From Misgurnus anguillicaudatus (lineage: Eukaryota > Chordata > Actinopteri > Cypriniformes > Cobitidae): a stretch of DNA of 64,000 nt. A program made the translations under genes and the position numbers. Under the pieces are notes generated by a model. That model searched no databases, was not told the DNA's origin, and was given only the letters and a program-made list of their open reading frames with translations. The stretch spans positions 34,696,001 to 34,760,000 of the forward strand of contig NC_073361.2 in the NCBI RefSeq assembly GCF_027580225.2, in the 5' to 3' direction. Below are positions 8,901-23,900 of the stretch, one piece after another. Position 1 is the first letter of the stretch. Every line of letters begins with the position of its first letter.

Positions 8901-11900
8901 CCATCTTATTTGAGACGTGAGATACCCTTTTATACATCCATCCTATGCTTACTTTCCACATTTCGGGCTGATAGGAGATTTCTAGGGTGGTCTTTAATGT
9001 CTATTTCTCAGTGGAAACCAGATCCAAAATAAATACTCCATGTCCATCTTCTTGTTGAGAAACCTTCTTACTAGTTTTGATACCAGCGGAGGCTGATTTT
9101 AAATGAGTTCTCAACACTCTATGCGGTGGAGTTTATATACCACACATAAATATTTTTTTATTGTGTGTTTAACATTTTCTTTTAAATGTAAAACCCCTTT
9201 AATAATTTTACATCCACTTTTCCTCTGTCTCAGTGTCTATCTTTTATAGCTCTTTATATATCTGAGAAGGGCGTGGCTTCTCTCCTAATTTTCTTTCTTC
9301 TTCCCAACGTGAAATAAAATTTTAGAAAGCATATTTTTGCTTTTTACTTGCAATACCATAGTGAAACCATTGGCACAACAATGTGAACCACACTTTTCAA
9401 GGTCCAGAGAGCGAGGCACTCGCATGAGTTAGGTTAGGAATTGGCTAAAAGCCAGGCCAAAGCCAGACCCAAGGTCCAACTCGGAAGCACTGACCATCGT
9501 TCAACTGGCCGCCTCAGGTAAGTCCCCATTATCATGCCAAAGGCCCAAAATAGTATGCACAAGCACTCACATAATTCTACATTTTGAAAAATAAATCCAC
9601 ATTAGTGGTTAGTGAGCTTAGGGCTGCTTTTTGCAGGGCTCGTGTGACGTTGGGGTTAGAGTTTGTGTTCAGGTGAGAGGATCTGTATGGATCTACTTCA
9701 ATCACCGTCAACATTAAAGGACTCCAGATGGTGTTATGCTGGTGTTCGAGAGAAGGCTTTGGTTTGTTAGCCTGTCACGCGACGTTTCGACAGCTTTTTG
9801 TGTCTTCTTCAGGCGAGGCTTAATTTTTAAATTTATTAAAGAGGACTCAACACCGTTCTTCTGGTGGAGACTGATTTAAAATGAGGCTCTACACTGTTCA
9901 AAAGCTTCAGAAGGACCTTCAACATCGTCCAATGACAGAGATTGATACGAGACCGGTACTCTACACTGTTCTTCTGACATATGACCATAACACACCGACC
10001 CAAAGTGTGCCTCCATCTTATTTGAGACGTGAGATACCCTTTTATACATCCATCCTATGCTTACTTTCCACATTTCGGGCTGATAGGAGATTTCTAGGGT
10101 GGTCTTTAATGTCTATTTCTCAGTGGAAACCAGATCCAAAATAAATACTCCATGTCCATCTTCTTGTTGAGAAACCTTCTTACTAGTTTTGATACCAGCG
10201 GAGGCTGATTTTAAATGAGTTCTCAACACTCTATGCGGTGGAGTTTATATACCACACATAAATATTTTTTTATTGTGTGTTTAACATTTTCTTTTAAATG
10301 TAAAACCCCTTTAATAATTTTACATCCACTTTTCCTCTGTCTCAGTGTCTATCTTTTATAGCTCTTTATATATCTGAGAAGGGCGTGGCTTCTCTCCTAA
10401 TTTTCTTTCTTCTTCCCAACGTGAAATAAAATTTTAGAAAGCATATTTTTGCTTTTTACTTGCAATACCATAGTGAAACCATTGGCACAACAATGTGAAC
10501 CACACTTTTCAAGGTCCAGAGAGCGAGGCACTCGCATGAGTTAGGTTAGGAATTGGCTAAAAGCCAGGCCAAAGCCAGACCCAAGGTCCAACTCGGAAGC
10601 ACTGACCATCGTTCAACTGGCCGCCTCAGGTAAGTCCCCATTATCATGCCAAAGGCCCAAAATAGTATGCACAAGCACTCACATAATTCTACATTTTGAA
10701 AAATAAATCCACATTAGTGGTTAGTGAGCTTAGGGCTGCTTTTTGCAGGGCTCGTGTGACGTTGGGGTTAGAGTTTGTGTTCAGGTGAGAGGATCTGTAT
10801 GGATCTACTTCAATCACCGTCAACATTAAAGGACTCCAGATGGTGTTATGCTGGTGTTCGAGAGAAGGCTTTGGTTTGTTAGCCTGTCACGCGACGTTTC
10901 GACAGCTTTTTGTGTCTTCTTCAGGCGAGGCTTAATTTTTAAATTTATTAAAGAGGACTCAACACCGTTCTTCTGGTGGAGACTGATTTAAAATGAGGCT
11001 CTACACTGTTCAAAAGCTTCAGAAGGACCTTCAACATCGTCCAATGACAGAGATTGATACGAGACCGGTACTCTACACTGTTCTTCTGACATATGACCAT
11101 AACACACCGACCCAAAGTGTGCCTCCATCTTATTTGAGACGTGAGATACCCTTTTATACATCCATCCTATGCTTACTTTCCACATTTCGGGCTGATAGGA
11201 GATTTCTAGGGTGGTCTTTAATGTCTATTTCTCAGTGGAAACCAGATCCAAAATAAATACTCCATGTCCATCTTCTTGTTGAGAAACCTTCTTACTAGTT
11301 TTGATACCAGCGGAGGCTGATTTTAAATGAGTTCTCAACACTCTATGCGGTGGAGTTTATATACCACACATAAATATTTTTTTATTGTGTGTTTAACATT
11401 TTCTTTTAAATGTAAAACCCCTTTAATAATTTTACATCCACTTTTCCTCTGTCTCAGTGTCTATCTTTTATAGCTCTTTATATATCTGAGAAGGGCGTGG
11501 CTTCTCTCCTAATTTTCTTTCTTCTTCCCAACGTGAAATAAAATTTTAGAAAGCATATTTTTGCTTTTTACTTGCAATACCATAGTGAAACCATTGGCAC
11601 AACAATGTGAACCACACTTTTCAAGGTCCAGAGAGCGAGGCACTCGCATGAGTTAGGTTAGGAATTGGCTAAAAGCCAGGCCAAAGCCAGACCCAAGGTC
11701 CAACTCGGAAGCACTGACCATCGTTCAACTGGCCGCCTCAGGTAAGTCCCCATTATCATGCCAAAGGCCCAAAATAGTATGCACAAGCACTCACATAATT
11801 CTACATTTTGAAAAATAAATCCACATTAGTGGTTAGTGAGCTTAGGGCTGCTTTTTGCAGGGCTCGTGTGACGTTGGGGTTAGAGTTTGTGTTCAGGTGA

Positions 11901-14900
11901 GAGGATCTGTATGGATCTACTTCAATCACCGTCAACATTAAAGGACTCCAGATGGTGTTATGCTGGTGTTCGAGAGAAGGCTTTGGTTTGTTAGCCTGTC
12001 ACGCGACGTTTCGACAGCTTTTTGTGTCTTCTTCAGGCGAGGCTTAATTTTTAAATTTATTAAAGAGGACTCAACACCGTTCTTCTGGTGGAGACTGATT
12101 TAAAATGAGGCTCTACACTGTTCAAAAGCTTCAGAAGGACCTTCAACATCGTCCAATGACAGAGATTGATACGAGACCGGTACTCTACACTGTTCTTCTG
12201 ACATATGACCATAACACACCGACCCAAAGTGTGCCTCCATCTTATTTGAGACGTGAGATACCCTTTTATACATCCATCCTATGCTTACTTTCCACATTTC
12301 GGGCTGATAGGAGATTTCTAGGGTGGTCTTTAATGTCTATTTCTCAGTGGAAACCAGATCCAAAATAAATACTCCATGTCCATCTTCTTGTTGAGAAACC
12401 TTCTTACTAGTTTTGATACCAGCGGAGGCTGATTTTAAATGAGTTCTCAACACTCTATGCGGTGGAGTTTATATACCACACATAAATATTTTTTTATTGT
12501 GTGTTTAACATTTTCTTTTAAATGTAAAACCCCTTTAATAATTTTACATCCACTTTTCCTCTGTCTCAGTGTCTATCTTTTATAGCTCTTTATATATCTG
12601 AGAAGGGCGTGGCTTCTCTCCTAATTTTCTTTCTTCTTCCCAACGTGAAATAAAATTTTAGAAAGCATATTTTTGCTTTTTACTTGCAATACCATAGTGA
12701 AACCATTGGCACAACAATGTGAACCACACTTTTCAAGGTCCAGAGAGCGAGGCACTCGCATGAGTTAGGTTAGGAATTGGCTAAAAGCCAGGCCAAAGCC
12801 AGACCCAAGGTCCAACTCGGAAGCACTGACCATCGTTCAACTGGCCGCCTCAGGTAAGTCCCCATTATCATGCCAAAGGCCCAAAATAGTATGCACAAGC
12901 ACTCACATAATTCTACATTTTGAAAAATAAATCCACATTAGTGGTTAGTGAGCTTAGGGCTGCTTTTTGCAGGGCTCGTGTGACGTTGGGGTTAGAGTTT
13001 GTGTTCAGGTGAGAGGATCTGTATGGATCTACTTCAATCACCGTCAACATTAAAGGACTCCAGATGGTGTTATGCTGGTGTTCGAGAGAAGGCTTTGGTT
13101 TGTTAGCCTGTCACGCGACGTTTCGACAGCTTTTTGTGTCTTCTTCAGGCGAGGCTTAATTTTTAAATTTATTAAAGAGGACTCAACACCGTTCTTCTGG
13201 TGGAGACTGATTTAAAATGAGGCTCTACACTGTTCAAAAGCTTCAGAAGGACCTTCAACATCGTCCAATGACAGAGATTGATACGAGACCGGTACTCTAC
13301 ACTGTTCTTCTGACATATGACCATAACACACCGACCCAAAGTGTGCCTCCATCTTATTTGAGACGTGAGATACCCTTTTATACATCCATCCTATGCTTAC
13401 TTTCCACATTTCGGGCTGATAGGAGATTTCTAGGGTGGTCTTTAATGTCTATTTCTCAGTGGAAACCAGATCCAAAATAAATACTCCATGTCCATCTTCT
13501 TGTTGAGAAACCTTCTTACTAGTTTTGATACCAGCGGAGGCTGATTTTAAATGAGTTCTCAACACTCTATGCGGTGGAGTTTATATACCACACATAAATA
13601 TTTTTTTATTGTGTGTTTAACATTTTCTTTTAAATGTAAAACCCCTTTAATAATTTTACATCCACTTTTCCTCTGTCTCAGTGTCTATCTTTTATAGCTC
13701 TTTATATATCTGAGAAGGGCGTGGCTTCTCTCCTAATTTTCTTTCTTCTTCCCAACGTGAAATAAAATTTTAGAAAGCATATTTTTGCTTTTTACTTGCA
13801 ATACCATAGTGAAACCATTGGCACAACAATGTGAACCACACTTTTCAAGGTCCAGAGAGCGAGGCACTCGCATGAGTTAGGTTAGGAATTGGCTAAAAGC
13901 CAGGCCAAAGCCAGACCCAAGGTCCAACTCGGAAGCACTGACCATCGTTCAACTGGCCGCCTCAGGTAAGTCCCCATTATCATGCCAAAGGCCCAAAATA
14001 GTATGCACAAGCACTCACATAATTCTACATTTTGAAAAATAAATCCACATTAGTGGTTAGTGAGCTTAGGGCTGCTTTTTGCAGGGCTCGTGTGACGTTG
14101 GGGTTAGAGTTTGTGTTCAGGTGAGAGGATCTGTATGGATCTACTTCAATCACCGTCAACATTAAAGGACTCCAGATGGTGTTATGCTGGTGTTCGAGAG
14201 AAGGCTTTGGTTTGTTAGCCTGTCACGCGACGTTTCGACAGCTTTTTGTGTCTTCTTCAGGCGAGGCTTAATTTTTAAATTTATTAAAGAGGACTCAACA
14301 CCGTTCTTCTGGTGGAGACTGATTTAAAATGAGGCTCTACACTGTTCAAAAGCTTCAGAAGGACCTTCAACATCGTCCAATGACAGAGATTGATACGAGA
14401 CCGGTACTCTACACTGTTCTTCTGACATATGACCATAACACACCGACCCAAAGTGTGCCTCCATCTTATTTGAGACGTGAGATACCCTTTTATACATCCA
14501 TCCTATGCTTACTTTCCACATTTCGGGCTGATAGGAGATTTCTAGGGTGGTCTTTAATGTCTATTTCTCAGTGGAAACCAGATCCAAAATAAATACTCCA
14601 TGTCCATCTTCTTGTTGAGAAACCTTCTTACTAGTTTTGATACCAGCGGAGGCTGATTTTAAATGAGTTCTCAACACTCTATGCGGTGGAGTTTATATAC
14701 CACACATAAATATTTTTTTATTGTGTGTTTAACATTTTCTTTTAAATGTAAAACCCCTTTAATAATTTTACATCCACTTTTCCTCTGTCTCAGTGTCTAT
14801 CTTTTATAGCTCTTTATATATCTGAGAAGGGCGTGGCTTCTCTCCTAATTTTCTTTCTTCTTCCCAACGTGAAATAAAATTTTAGAAAGCATATTTTTGC

Positions 14901-17900
14901 TTTTTACTTGCAATACCATAGTGAAACCATTGGCACAACAATGTGAACCACACTTTTCAAGGTCCAGAGAGCGAGGCACTCGCATGAGTTAGGTTAGGAA
15001 TTGGCTAAAAGCCAGGCCAAAGCCAGACCCAAGGTCCAACTCGGAAGCACTGACCATCGTTCAACTGGCCGCCTCAGGTAAGTCCCCATTATCATGCCAA
15101 AGGCCCAAAATAGTATGCACAAGCACTCACATAATTCTACATTTTGAAAAATAAATCCACATTAGTGGTTAGTGAGCTTAGGGCTGCTTTTTGCAGGGCT
15201 CGTGTGACGTTGGGGTTAGAGTTTGTGTTCAGGTGAGAGGATCTGTATGGATCTACTTCAATCACCGTCAACATTAAAGGACTCCAGATGGTGTTATGCT
15301 GGTGTTCGAGAGAAGGCTTTGGTTTGTTAGCCTGTCACGCGACGTTTCGACAGCTTTTTGTGTCTTCTTCAGGCGAGGCTTAATTTTTAAATTTATTAAA
15401 GAGGACTCAACACCGTTCTTCTGGTGGAGACTGATTTAAAATGAGGCTCTACACTGTTCAAAAGCTTCAGAAGGACCTTCAACATCGTCCAATGACAGAG
15501 ATTGATACGAGACCGGTACTCTACACTGTTCTTCTGACATATGACCATAACACACCGACCCAAAGTGTGCCTCCATCTTATTTGAGACGTGAGATACCCT
15601 TTTATACATCCATCCTATGCTTACTTTCCACATTTCGGGCTGATAGGAGATTTCTAGGGTGGTCTTTAATGTCTATTTCTCAGTGGAAACCAGATCCAAA
15701 ATAAATACTCCATGTCCATCTTCTTGTTGAGAAACCTTCTTACTAGTTTTGATACCAGCGGAGGCTGATTTTAAATGAGTTCTCAACACTCTATGCGGTG
15801 GAGTTTATATACCACACATAAATATTTTTTTATTGTGTGTTTAACATTTTCTTTTAAATGTAAAACCCCTTTAATAATTTTACATCCACTTTTCCTCTGT
15901 CTCAGTGTCTATCTTTTATAGCTCTTTATATATCTGAGAAGGGCGTGGCTTCTCTCCTAATTTTCTTTCTTCTTCCCAACGTGAAATAAAATTTTAGAAA
16001 GCATATTTTTGCTTTTTACTTGCAATACCATAGTGAAACCATTGGCACAACAATGTGAACCACACTTTTCAAGGTCCAGAGAGCGAGGCACTCGCATGAG
16101 TTAGGTTAGGAATTGGCTAAAAGCCAGGCCAAAGCCAGACCCAAGGTCCAACTCGGAAGCACTGACCATCGTTCAACTGGCCGCCTCAGGTAAGTCCCCA
16201 TTATCATGCCAAAGGCCCAAAATAGTATGCACAAGCACTCACATAATTCTACATTTTGAAAAATAAATCCACATTAGTGGTTAGTGAGCTTAGGGCTGCT
16301 TTTTGCAGGGCTCGTGTGACGTTGGGGTTAGAGTTTGTGTTCAGGTGAGAGGATCTGTATGGATCTACTTCAATCACCGTCAACATTAAAGGACTCCAGA
16401 TGGTGTTATGCTGGTGTTCGAGAGAAGGCTTTGGTTTGTTAGCCTGTCACGCGACGTTTCGACAGCTTTTTGTGTCTTCTTCAGGCGAGGCTTAATTTTT
16501 AAAAAATTATTAAAGAGGACTCAACACCGTTCTTCTGGTGGAGACTGATTTAAAATGAGGCTCTACACTGTTCAAAAGCTTCAGAAGGACCTTCAACATC
16601 GTCCAATGACAGAGATTGATACGAGACCGGTACTCTACACTGTTCTTCTGACATATGACCATAACACACCGACCCAAAGTGTGCCTCCATCTTATTTGAG
16701 ACGTGAGATACCCTTTTATACATCCATCCTATGCTTACTTTCCACATTTCGGGCTGATAGGAGATTTCTAGGGTGGTCTTTAATGTCTATTTCTCAGTGG
16801 AAACCAGATCCAAAATAAATACTCCATGTCCATCTTCTTGTTGAGAAACCTTCTTACTAGTTTTGATACCAGCGGAGGCTGATTTTAAATGAGTTCTCAA
16901 CACTCTATGCGGTGGAGTTTATATACCACACATAAATATTTTTTTATTGTGTGTTTAACATTTTCTTTTAAATGTAAAACCCCTTTAATAATTTTACATC
17001 CACTTTTCCTCTGTCTCAGTGTCTATCTTTTATAGCTCTTTATATATCTGAGAAGGGCGTGGCTTCTCTCCTAATTTTCTTTCTTCTTCCCAACGTGAAA
17101 TAAAATTTTAGAAAGCATATTTTTGCTTTTTACTTGCAATACCATAGTGAAACCATTGGCACAACAATGTGAACCACACTTTTCAAGGTCCAGAGAGCGA
17201 GGCACTCGCATGAGTTAGGTTAGGAATTGGCTAAAAGCCAGGCCAAAGCCAGACCCAAGGTCCAACTCGGAAGCACTGACCATCGTTCAACTGGCCGCCT
17301 CAGGTAAGTCCCCATTATCATGCCAAAGGCCCAAAATAGTATGCACAAGCACTCACATAATTCTACATTTTGAAAAATAAATCCACATTAGTGGTTAGTG
17401 AGCTTAGGGCTGCTTTTTGCAGGGCTCGTGTGACGTTGGGGTTAGAGTTTGTGTTCAGGTGAGAGGATCTGTATGGATCTACTTCAATCACCGTCAACAT
17501 TAAAGGACTCCAGATGGTGTTATGCTGGTGTTCGAGAGAAGGCTTTGGTTTGTTAGCCTGTCACGCGACGTTTCGACAGCTTTTTGTGTCTTCTTCAGGC
17601 GAGGCTTAATTTTTAAAAAATTATTAAAGAGGACTCAACACCGTTCTTCTGGTGGAGACTGATTTAAAATGAGGCTCTACACTGTTCAAAAGCTTCAGAA
17701 GGACCTTCAACATCGTCCAATGACAGAGATTGATACGAGACCGGTACTCTACACTGTTCTTCTGACATATGACCATAACACACCGACCCAAAGTGTGCCT
17801 CCATCTTATTTGAGACGTGAGATACCCTTTTATACATCCATCCTATGCTTACTTTCCACATTTCGGGCTGATAGGAGATTTCTAGGGTGGTCTTTAATGT

Positions 17901-20900
17901 CTATTTCTCAGTGGAAACCAGATCCAAAATAAATACTCCATGTCCATCTTCTTGTTGAGAAACCTTCTTACTAGTTTTGATACCAGCGGAGGCTGATTTT
18001 AAATGAGTTCTCAACACTCTATGCGGTGGAGTTTATATACCACACATAAATATTTTTTTATTGTGTGTTTAACATTTTCTTTTAAATGTAAAACCCCTTT
18101 AATAATTTTACATCCACTTTTCCTCTGTCTCAGTGTCTATCTTTTATAGCTCTTTATATATCTGAGAAGGGCGTGGCTTCTCTCCTAATTTTCTTTCTTC
18201 TTCCCAACGTGAAATAAAATTTTAGAAAGCATATTTTTGCTTTTTACTTGCAATACCATAGTGAAACCATTGGCACAACAATGTGAACCACACTTTTCAA
18301 GGTCCAGAGAGCGAGGCACTCGCATGAGTTAGGTTAGGAATTGGCTAAAAGCCAGGCCAAAGCCAGACCCAAGGTCCAACTCGGAAGCACTGACCATCGT
18401 TCAACTGGCCGCCTCAGGTAAGTCCCCATTATCATGCCAAAGGCCCAAAATAGTATGCACAAGCACTCACATAATTCTACATTTTGAAAAATAAATCCAC
18501 ATTAGTGGTTAGTGAGCTTAGGGCTGCTTTTTGCAGGGCTCGTGTGACGTTGGGGTTAGAGTTTGTGTTCAGGTGAGAGGATCTGTATGGATCTACTTCA
18601 ATCACCGTCAACATTAAAGGACTCCAGATGGTGTTATGCTGGTGTTCGAGAGAAGGCTTTGGTTTGTTAGCCTGTCACGCGACGTTTCGACAGCTTTTTG
18701 TGTCTTCTTCAGGCGAGGCTTAATTTTTAAAAAATTATTAAAGAGGACTCAACACCGTTCTTCTGGTGGAGACTGATTTAAAATGAGGCTCTACACTGTT
18801 CAAAAGCTTCAGAAGGACCTTCAACATCGTCCAATGACAGAGATTGATACGAGACCGGTACTCTACACTGTTCTTCTGACATATGACCATAACACACCGA
18901 CCCAAAGTGTGCCTCCATCTTATTTGAGACGTGAGATACCCTTTTATACATCCATCCTATGCTTACTTTCCACATTTCGGGCTGATAGGAGATTTCTAGG
19001 GTGGTCTTTAATGTCTATTTCTCAGTGGAAACCAGATCCAAAATAAATACTCCATGTCCATCTTCTTGTTGAGAAACCTTCTTACTAGTTTTGATACCAG
19101 CGGAGGCTGATTTTAAATGAGTTCTCAACACTCTATGCGGTGGAGTTTATATACCACACATAAATATTTTTTTATTGTGTGTTTAACATTTTCTTTTAAA
19201 TGTAAAACCCCTTTAATAATTTTACATCCACTTTTCCTCTGTCTCAGTGTCTATCTTTTATAGCTCTTTATATATCTGAGAAGGGCGTGGCTTCTCTCCT
19301 AATTTTCTTTCTTCTTCCCAACGTGAAATAAAATTTTAGAAAGCATATTTTTGCTTTTTACTTGCAATACCATAGTGAAACCATTGGCACAACAATGTGA
19401 ACCACACTTTTCAAGGTCCAGAGAGCGAGGCACTCGCATGAGTTAGGTTAGGAATTGGCTAAAAGCCAGGCCAAAGCCAGACCCAAGGTCCAACTCGGAA
19501 GCACTGACCATCGTTCAACTGGCCGCCTCAGGTAAGTCCCCATTATCATGCCAAAGGCCCAAAATAGTATGCACAAGCACTCACATAATTCTACATTTTG
19601 AAAAATAAATCCACATTAGTGGTTAGTGAGCTTAGGGCTGCTTTTTGCAGGGCTCGTGTGACGTTGGGGTTAGAGTTTGTGTTCAGGTGAGAGGATCTGT
19701 ATGGATCTACTTCAATCACCGTCAACATTAAAGGACTCCAGATGGTGTTATGCTGGTGTTCGAGAGAAGGCTTTGGTTTGTTAGCCTGTCACGCGACGTT
19801 TCGACAGCTTTTTGTGTCTTCTTCAGGCGAGGCTTAATTTTTAAATTTATTAAAGAGGACTCAACACCGTTCTTCTGGTGGAGACTGATTTAAAATGAGG
19901 CTCTACACTGTTCAAAAGCTTCAGAAGGACCTTCAACATCGTCCAATGACAGAGATTGATACGAGACCGGTACTCTACACTGTTCTTCTGACATATGACC
20001 ATAACACACCGACCCAAAGTGTGCCTCCATCTTATTTGAGACGTGAGATACCCTTTTATACATCCATCCTATGCTTACTTTCCACATTTCGGGCTGATAG
20101 GAGATTTCTAGGGTGGTCTTTAATGTCTATTTCTCAGTGGAAACCAGATCCAAAATAAATACTCCATGTCCATCTTCTTGTTGAGAAACCTTCTTACTAG
20201 TTTTGATACCAGCGGAGGCTGATTTTAAATGAGTTCTCAACACTCTATGCGGTGGAGTTTATATACCACACATAAATATTTTTTTATTGTGTGTTTAACA
20301 TTTTCTTTTAAATGTAAAACCCCTTTAATAATTTTACATCCACTTTTCCTCTGTCTCAGTGTCTATCTTTTATAGCTCTTTATATATCTGAGAAGGGCGT
20401 GGCTTCTCTCCTAATTTTCTTTCTTCTTCCCAACGTGAAATAAAATTTTAGAAAGCATATTTTTGCTTTTTACTTGCAATACCATAGTGAAACCATTGGC
20501 ACAACAATGTGAACCACACTTTTCAAGGTCCAGAGAGCGAGGCACTCGCATGAGTTAGGTTAGGAATTGGCTAAAAGCCAGGCCAAAGCCAGACCCAAGG
20601 TCCAACTCGGAAGCACTGACCATCGTTCAACTGGCCGCCTCAGGTAAGTCCCCATTATCATGCCAAAGGCCCAAAATAGTATGCACAAGCACTCACATAA
20701 TTCTACATTTTGAAAAATAAATCCACATTAGTGGTTAGTGAGCTTAGGGCTGCTTTTTGCAGGGCTCGTGTGACGTTGGGGTTAGAGTTTGTGTTCAGGT
20801 GAGAGGATCTGTATGGATCTACTTCAATCACCGTCAACATTAAAGGACTCCAGATGGTGTTATGCTGGTGTTCGAGAGAAGGCTTTGGTTTGTTAGCCTG

Positions 20901-23900
20901 TCACGCGACGTTTCGACAGCTTTTTGTGTCTTCTTCAGGCGAGGCTTAATTTTTAAAAAATTATTAAAGAGGACTCAACACCGTTCTTCTGGTGGAGACT
21001 GATTTAAAATGAGGCTCTACACTGTTCAAAAGCTTCAGAAGGACCTTCAACATCGTCCAATGACAGAGATTGATACGAGACCGGTACTCTACACTGTTCT
21101 TCTGACATATGACCATAACACACCGACCCAAAGTGTGCCTCCATCTTATTTGAGACGTGAGATACCCTTTTATACATCCATCCTATGCTTACTTTCCACA
21201 TTTCGGGCTGATAGGAGATTTCTAGGGTGGTCTTTAATGTCTATTTCTCAGTGGAAACCAGATCCAAAATAAATACTCCATGTCCATCTTCTTGTTGAGA
21301 AACCTTCTTACTAGTTTTGATACCAGCGGAGGCTGATTTTAAATGAGTTCTCAACACTCTATGCGGTGGAGTTTATATACCACACATAAATATTTTTTTA
21401 TTGTGTGTTTAACATTTTCTTTTAAATGTAAAACCCCTTTAATAATTTTACATCCACTTTTCCTCTGTCTCAGTGTCTATCTTTTATAGCTCTTTATATA
21501 TCTGAGAAGGGCGTGGCTTCTCTCCTAATTTTCTTTCTTCTTCCCAACGTGAAATAAAATTTTAGAAAGCATATTTTTGCTTTTTACTTGCAATACCATA
21601 GTGAAACCATTGGCACAACAATGTGAACCACACTTTTCAAGGTCCAGAGAGCGAGGCACTCGCATGAGTTAGGTTAGGAATTGGCTAAAAGCCAGGCCAA
21701 AGCCAGACCCAAGGTCCAACTCGGAAGCACTGACCATCGTTCAACTGGCCGCCTCAGGTAAGTCCCCATTATCATGCCAAAGGCCCAAAATAGTATGCAC
21801 AAGCACTCACATAATTCTACATTTTGAAAAATAAATCCACATTAGTGGTTAGTGAGCTTAGGGCTGCTTTTTGCAGGGCTCGTGTGACGTTGGGGTTAGA
21901 GTTTGTGTTCAGGTGAGAGGATCTGTATGGATCTACTTCAATCACCGTCAACATTAAAGGACTCCAGATGGTGTTATGCTGGTGTTCGAGAGAAGGCTTT
22001 GGTTTGTTAGCCTGTCACGCGACGTTTCGACAGCTTTTTGTGTCTTCTTCAGGCGAGGCTTAATTTTTAAAAAATTATTAAAGAGGACTCAACACCGTTC
22101 TTCTGGTGGAGACTGATTTAAAATGAGGCTCTACACTGTTCAAAAGCTTCAGAAGGACCTTCAACATCGTCCAATGACAGAGATTGATACGAGACCGGTA
22201 CTCTACACTGTTCTTCTGACATATGACCATAACACACCGACCCAAAGTGTGCCTCCATCTTATTTGAGACGTGAGATACCCTTTTATACATCCATCCTAT
22301 GCTTACTTTCCACATTTCGGGCTGATAGGAGATTTCTAGGGTGGTCTTTAATGTCTATTTCTCAGTGGAAACCAGATCCAAAATAAATACTCCATGTCCA
22401 TCTTCTTGTTGAGAAACCTTCTTACTAGTTTTGATACCAGCGGAGGCTGATTTTAAATGAGTTCTCAACACTCTATGCGGTGGAGTTTATATACCACACA
22501 TAAATATTTTTTTATTGTGTGTTTAACATTTTCTTTTAAATGTAAAACCCCTTTAATAATTTTACATCCACTTTTCCTCTGTCTCAGTGTCTATCTTTTA
22601 TAGCTCTTTATATATCTGAGAAGGGCGTGGCTTCTCTCCTAATTTTCTTTCTTCTTCCCAACGTGAAATAAAATTTTAGAAAGCATATTTTTGCTTTTTA
22701 CTTGCAATACCATAGTGAAACCATTGGCACAACAATGTGAACCACACTTTTCAAGGTCCAGAGAGCGAGGCACTCGCATGAGTTAGGTTAGGAATTGGCT
22801 AAAAGCCAGGCCAAAGCCAGACCCAAGGTCCAACTCGGAAGCACTGACCATCGTTCAACTGGCCGCCTCAGGTAAGTCCCCATTATCATGCCAAAGGCCC
22901 AAAATAGTATGCACAAGCACTCACATAATTCTACATTTTGAAAAATAAATCCACATTTGGGGTTAGTGAGCTTAGGGCTGCTTTTTGCAGGGCTCGTGTG
23001 ACGTTGGGGTTAGAGTTTGTGTTCAGGTGAGAGGATCTGTATGGATCTACTTCAATCACCGTCAACATTAAAGGACTCCAGATGGTGTTATGCTGGTGTT
23101 CGAGAGAAGGCTTTGGTTTGTTAGCCTGTCACGCGACGTTTCGACAGCTTTTTGTGTCTTCTTCAGGCGAGGCTTAATTTTTAAAAAATTATTAAAGAGG
23201 ACTCAACACCGTTCTTCTGGTGGAGACTGATTTAAAATGAGGCTCTACACTGTTCAAAAGCTTCAGAAGGACCTTCAACATCGTCCAATGACAGAGATTG
23301 ATACGAGACCGGTACTCTACACTGTTCTTCTGACATATGACCATAACACACCGACCCAAAGTGTGCCTCCATCTTATTTGAGACGTGAGATACCCTTTTA
23401 TACATCCATCCTATGCTTACTTTCCACATTTCGGGCTGATAGGAGATTTCTAGGGTGGTCTTTAATGTCTATTTCTCAGTGGAAACCAGATCCAAAATAA
23501 ATACTCCATGTCCATCTTCTTGTTGAGAAACCTTCTTACTAGTTTTGATACCAGCGGAGGCTGATTTTAAATGAGTTCTCAACACTCTATGCGGTGGAGT
23601 TTATATACCACACATAAATATTTTTTTATTGTGTGTTTAACATTTTCTTTTAAATGTAAAACCCCTTTAATAATTTTACATCCACTTTTCCTCTGTCTCA
23701 GTGTCTATCTTTTATAGCTCTTTATATATCTGAGAAGGGCGTGGCTTCTCTCCTAATTTTCTTTCTTCTTCCCAACGTGAAATAAAATTTTAGAAAGCAT
23801 ATTTTTGCTTTTTACTTGCAATACCATAGTGAAACCATTGGCACAACAATGTGAACCACACTTTTCAAGGTCCAGAGAGCGAGGCACTCGCATGAGTTAG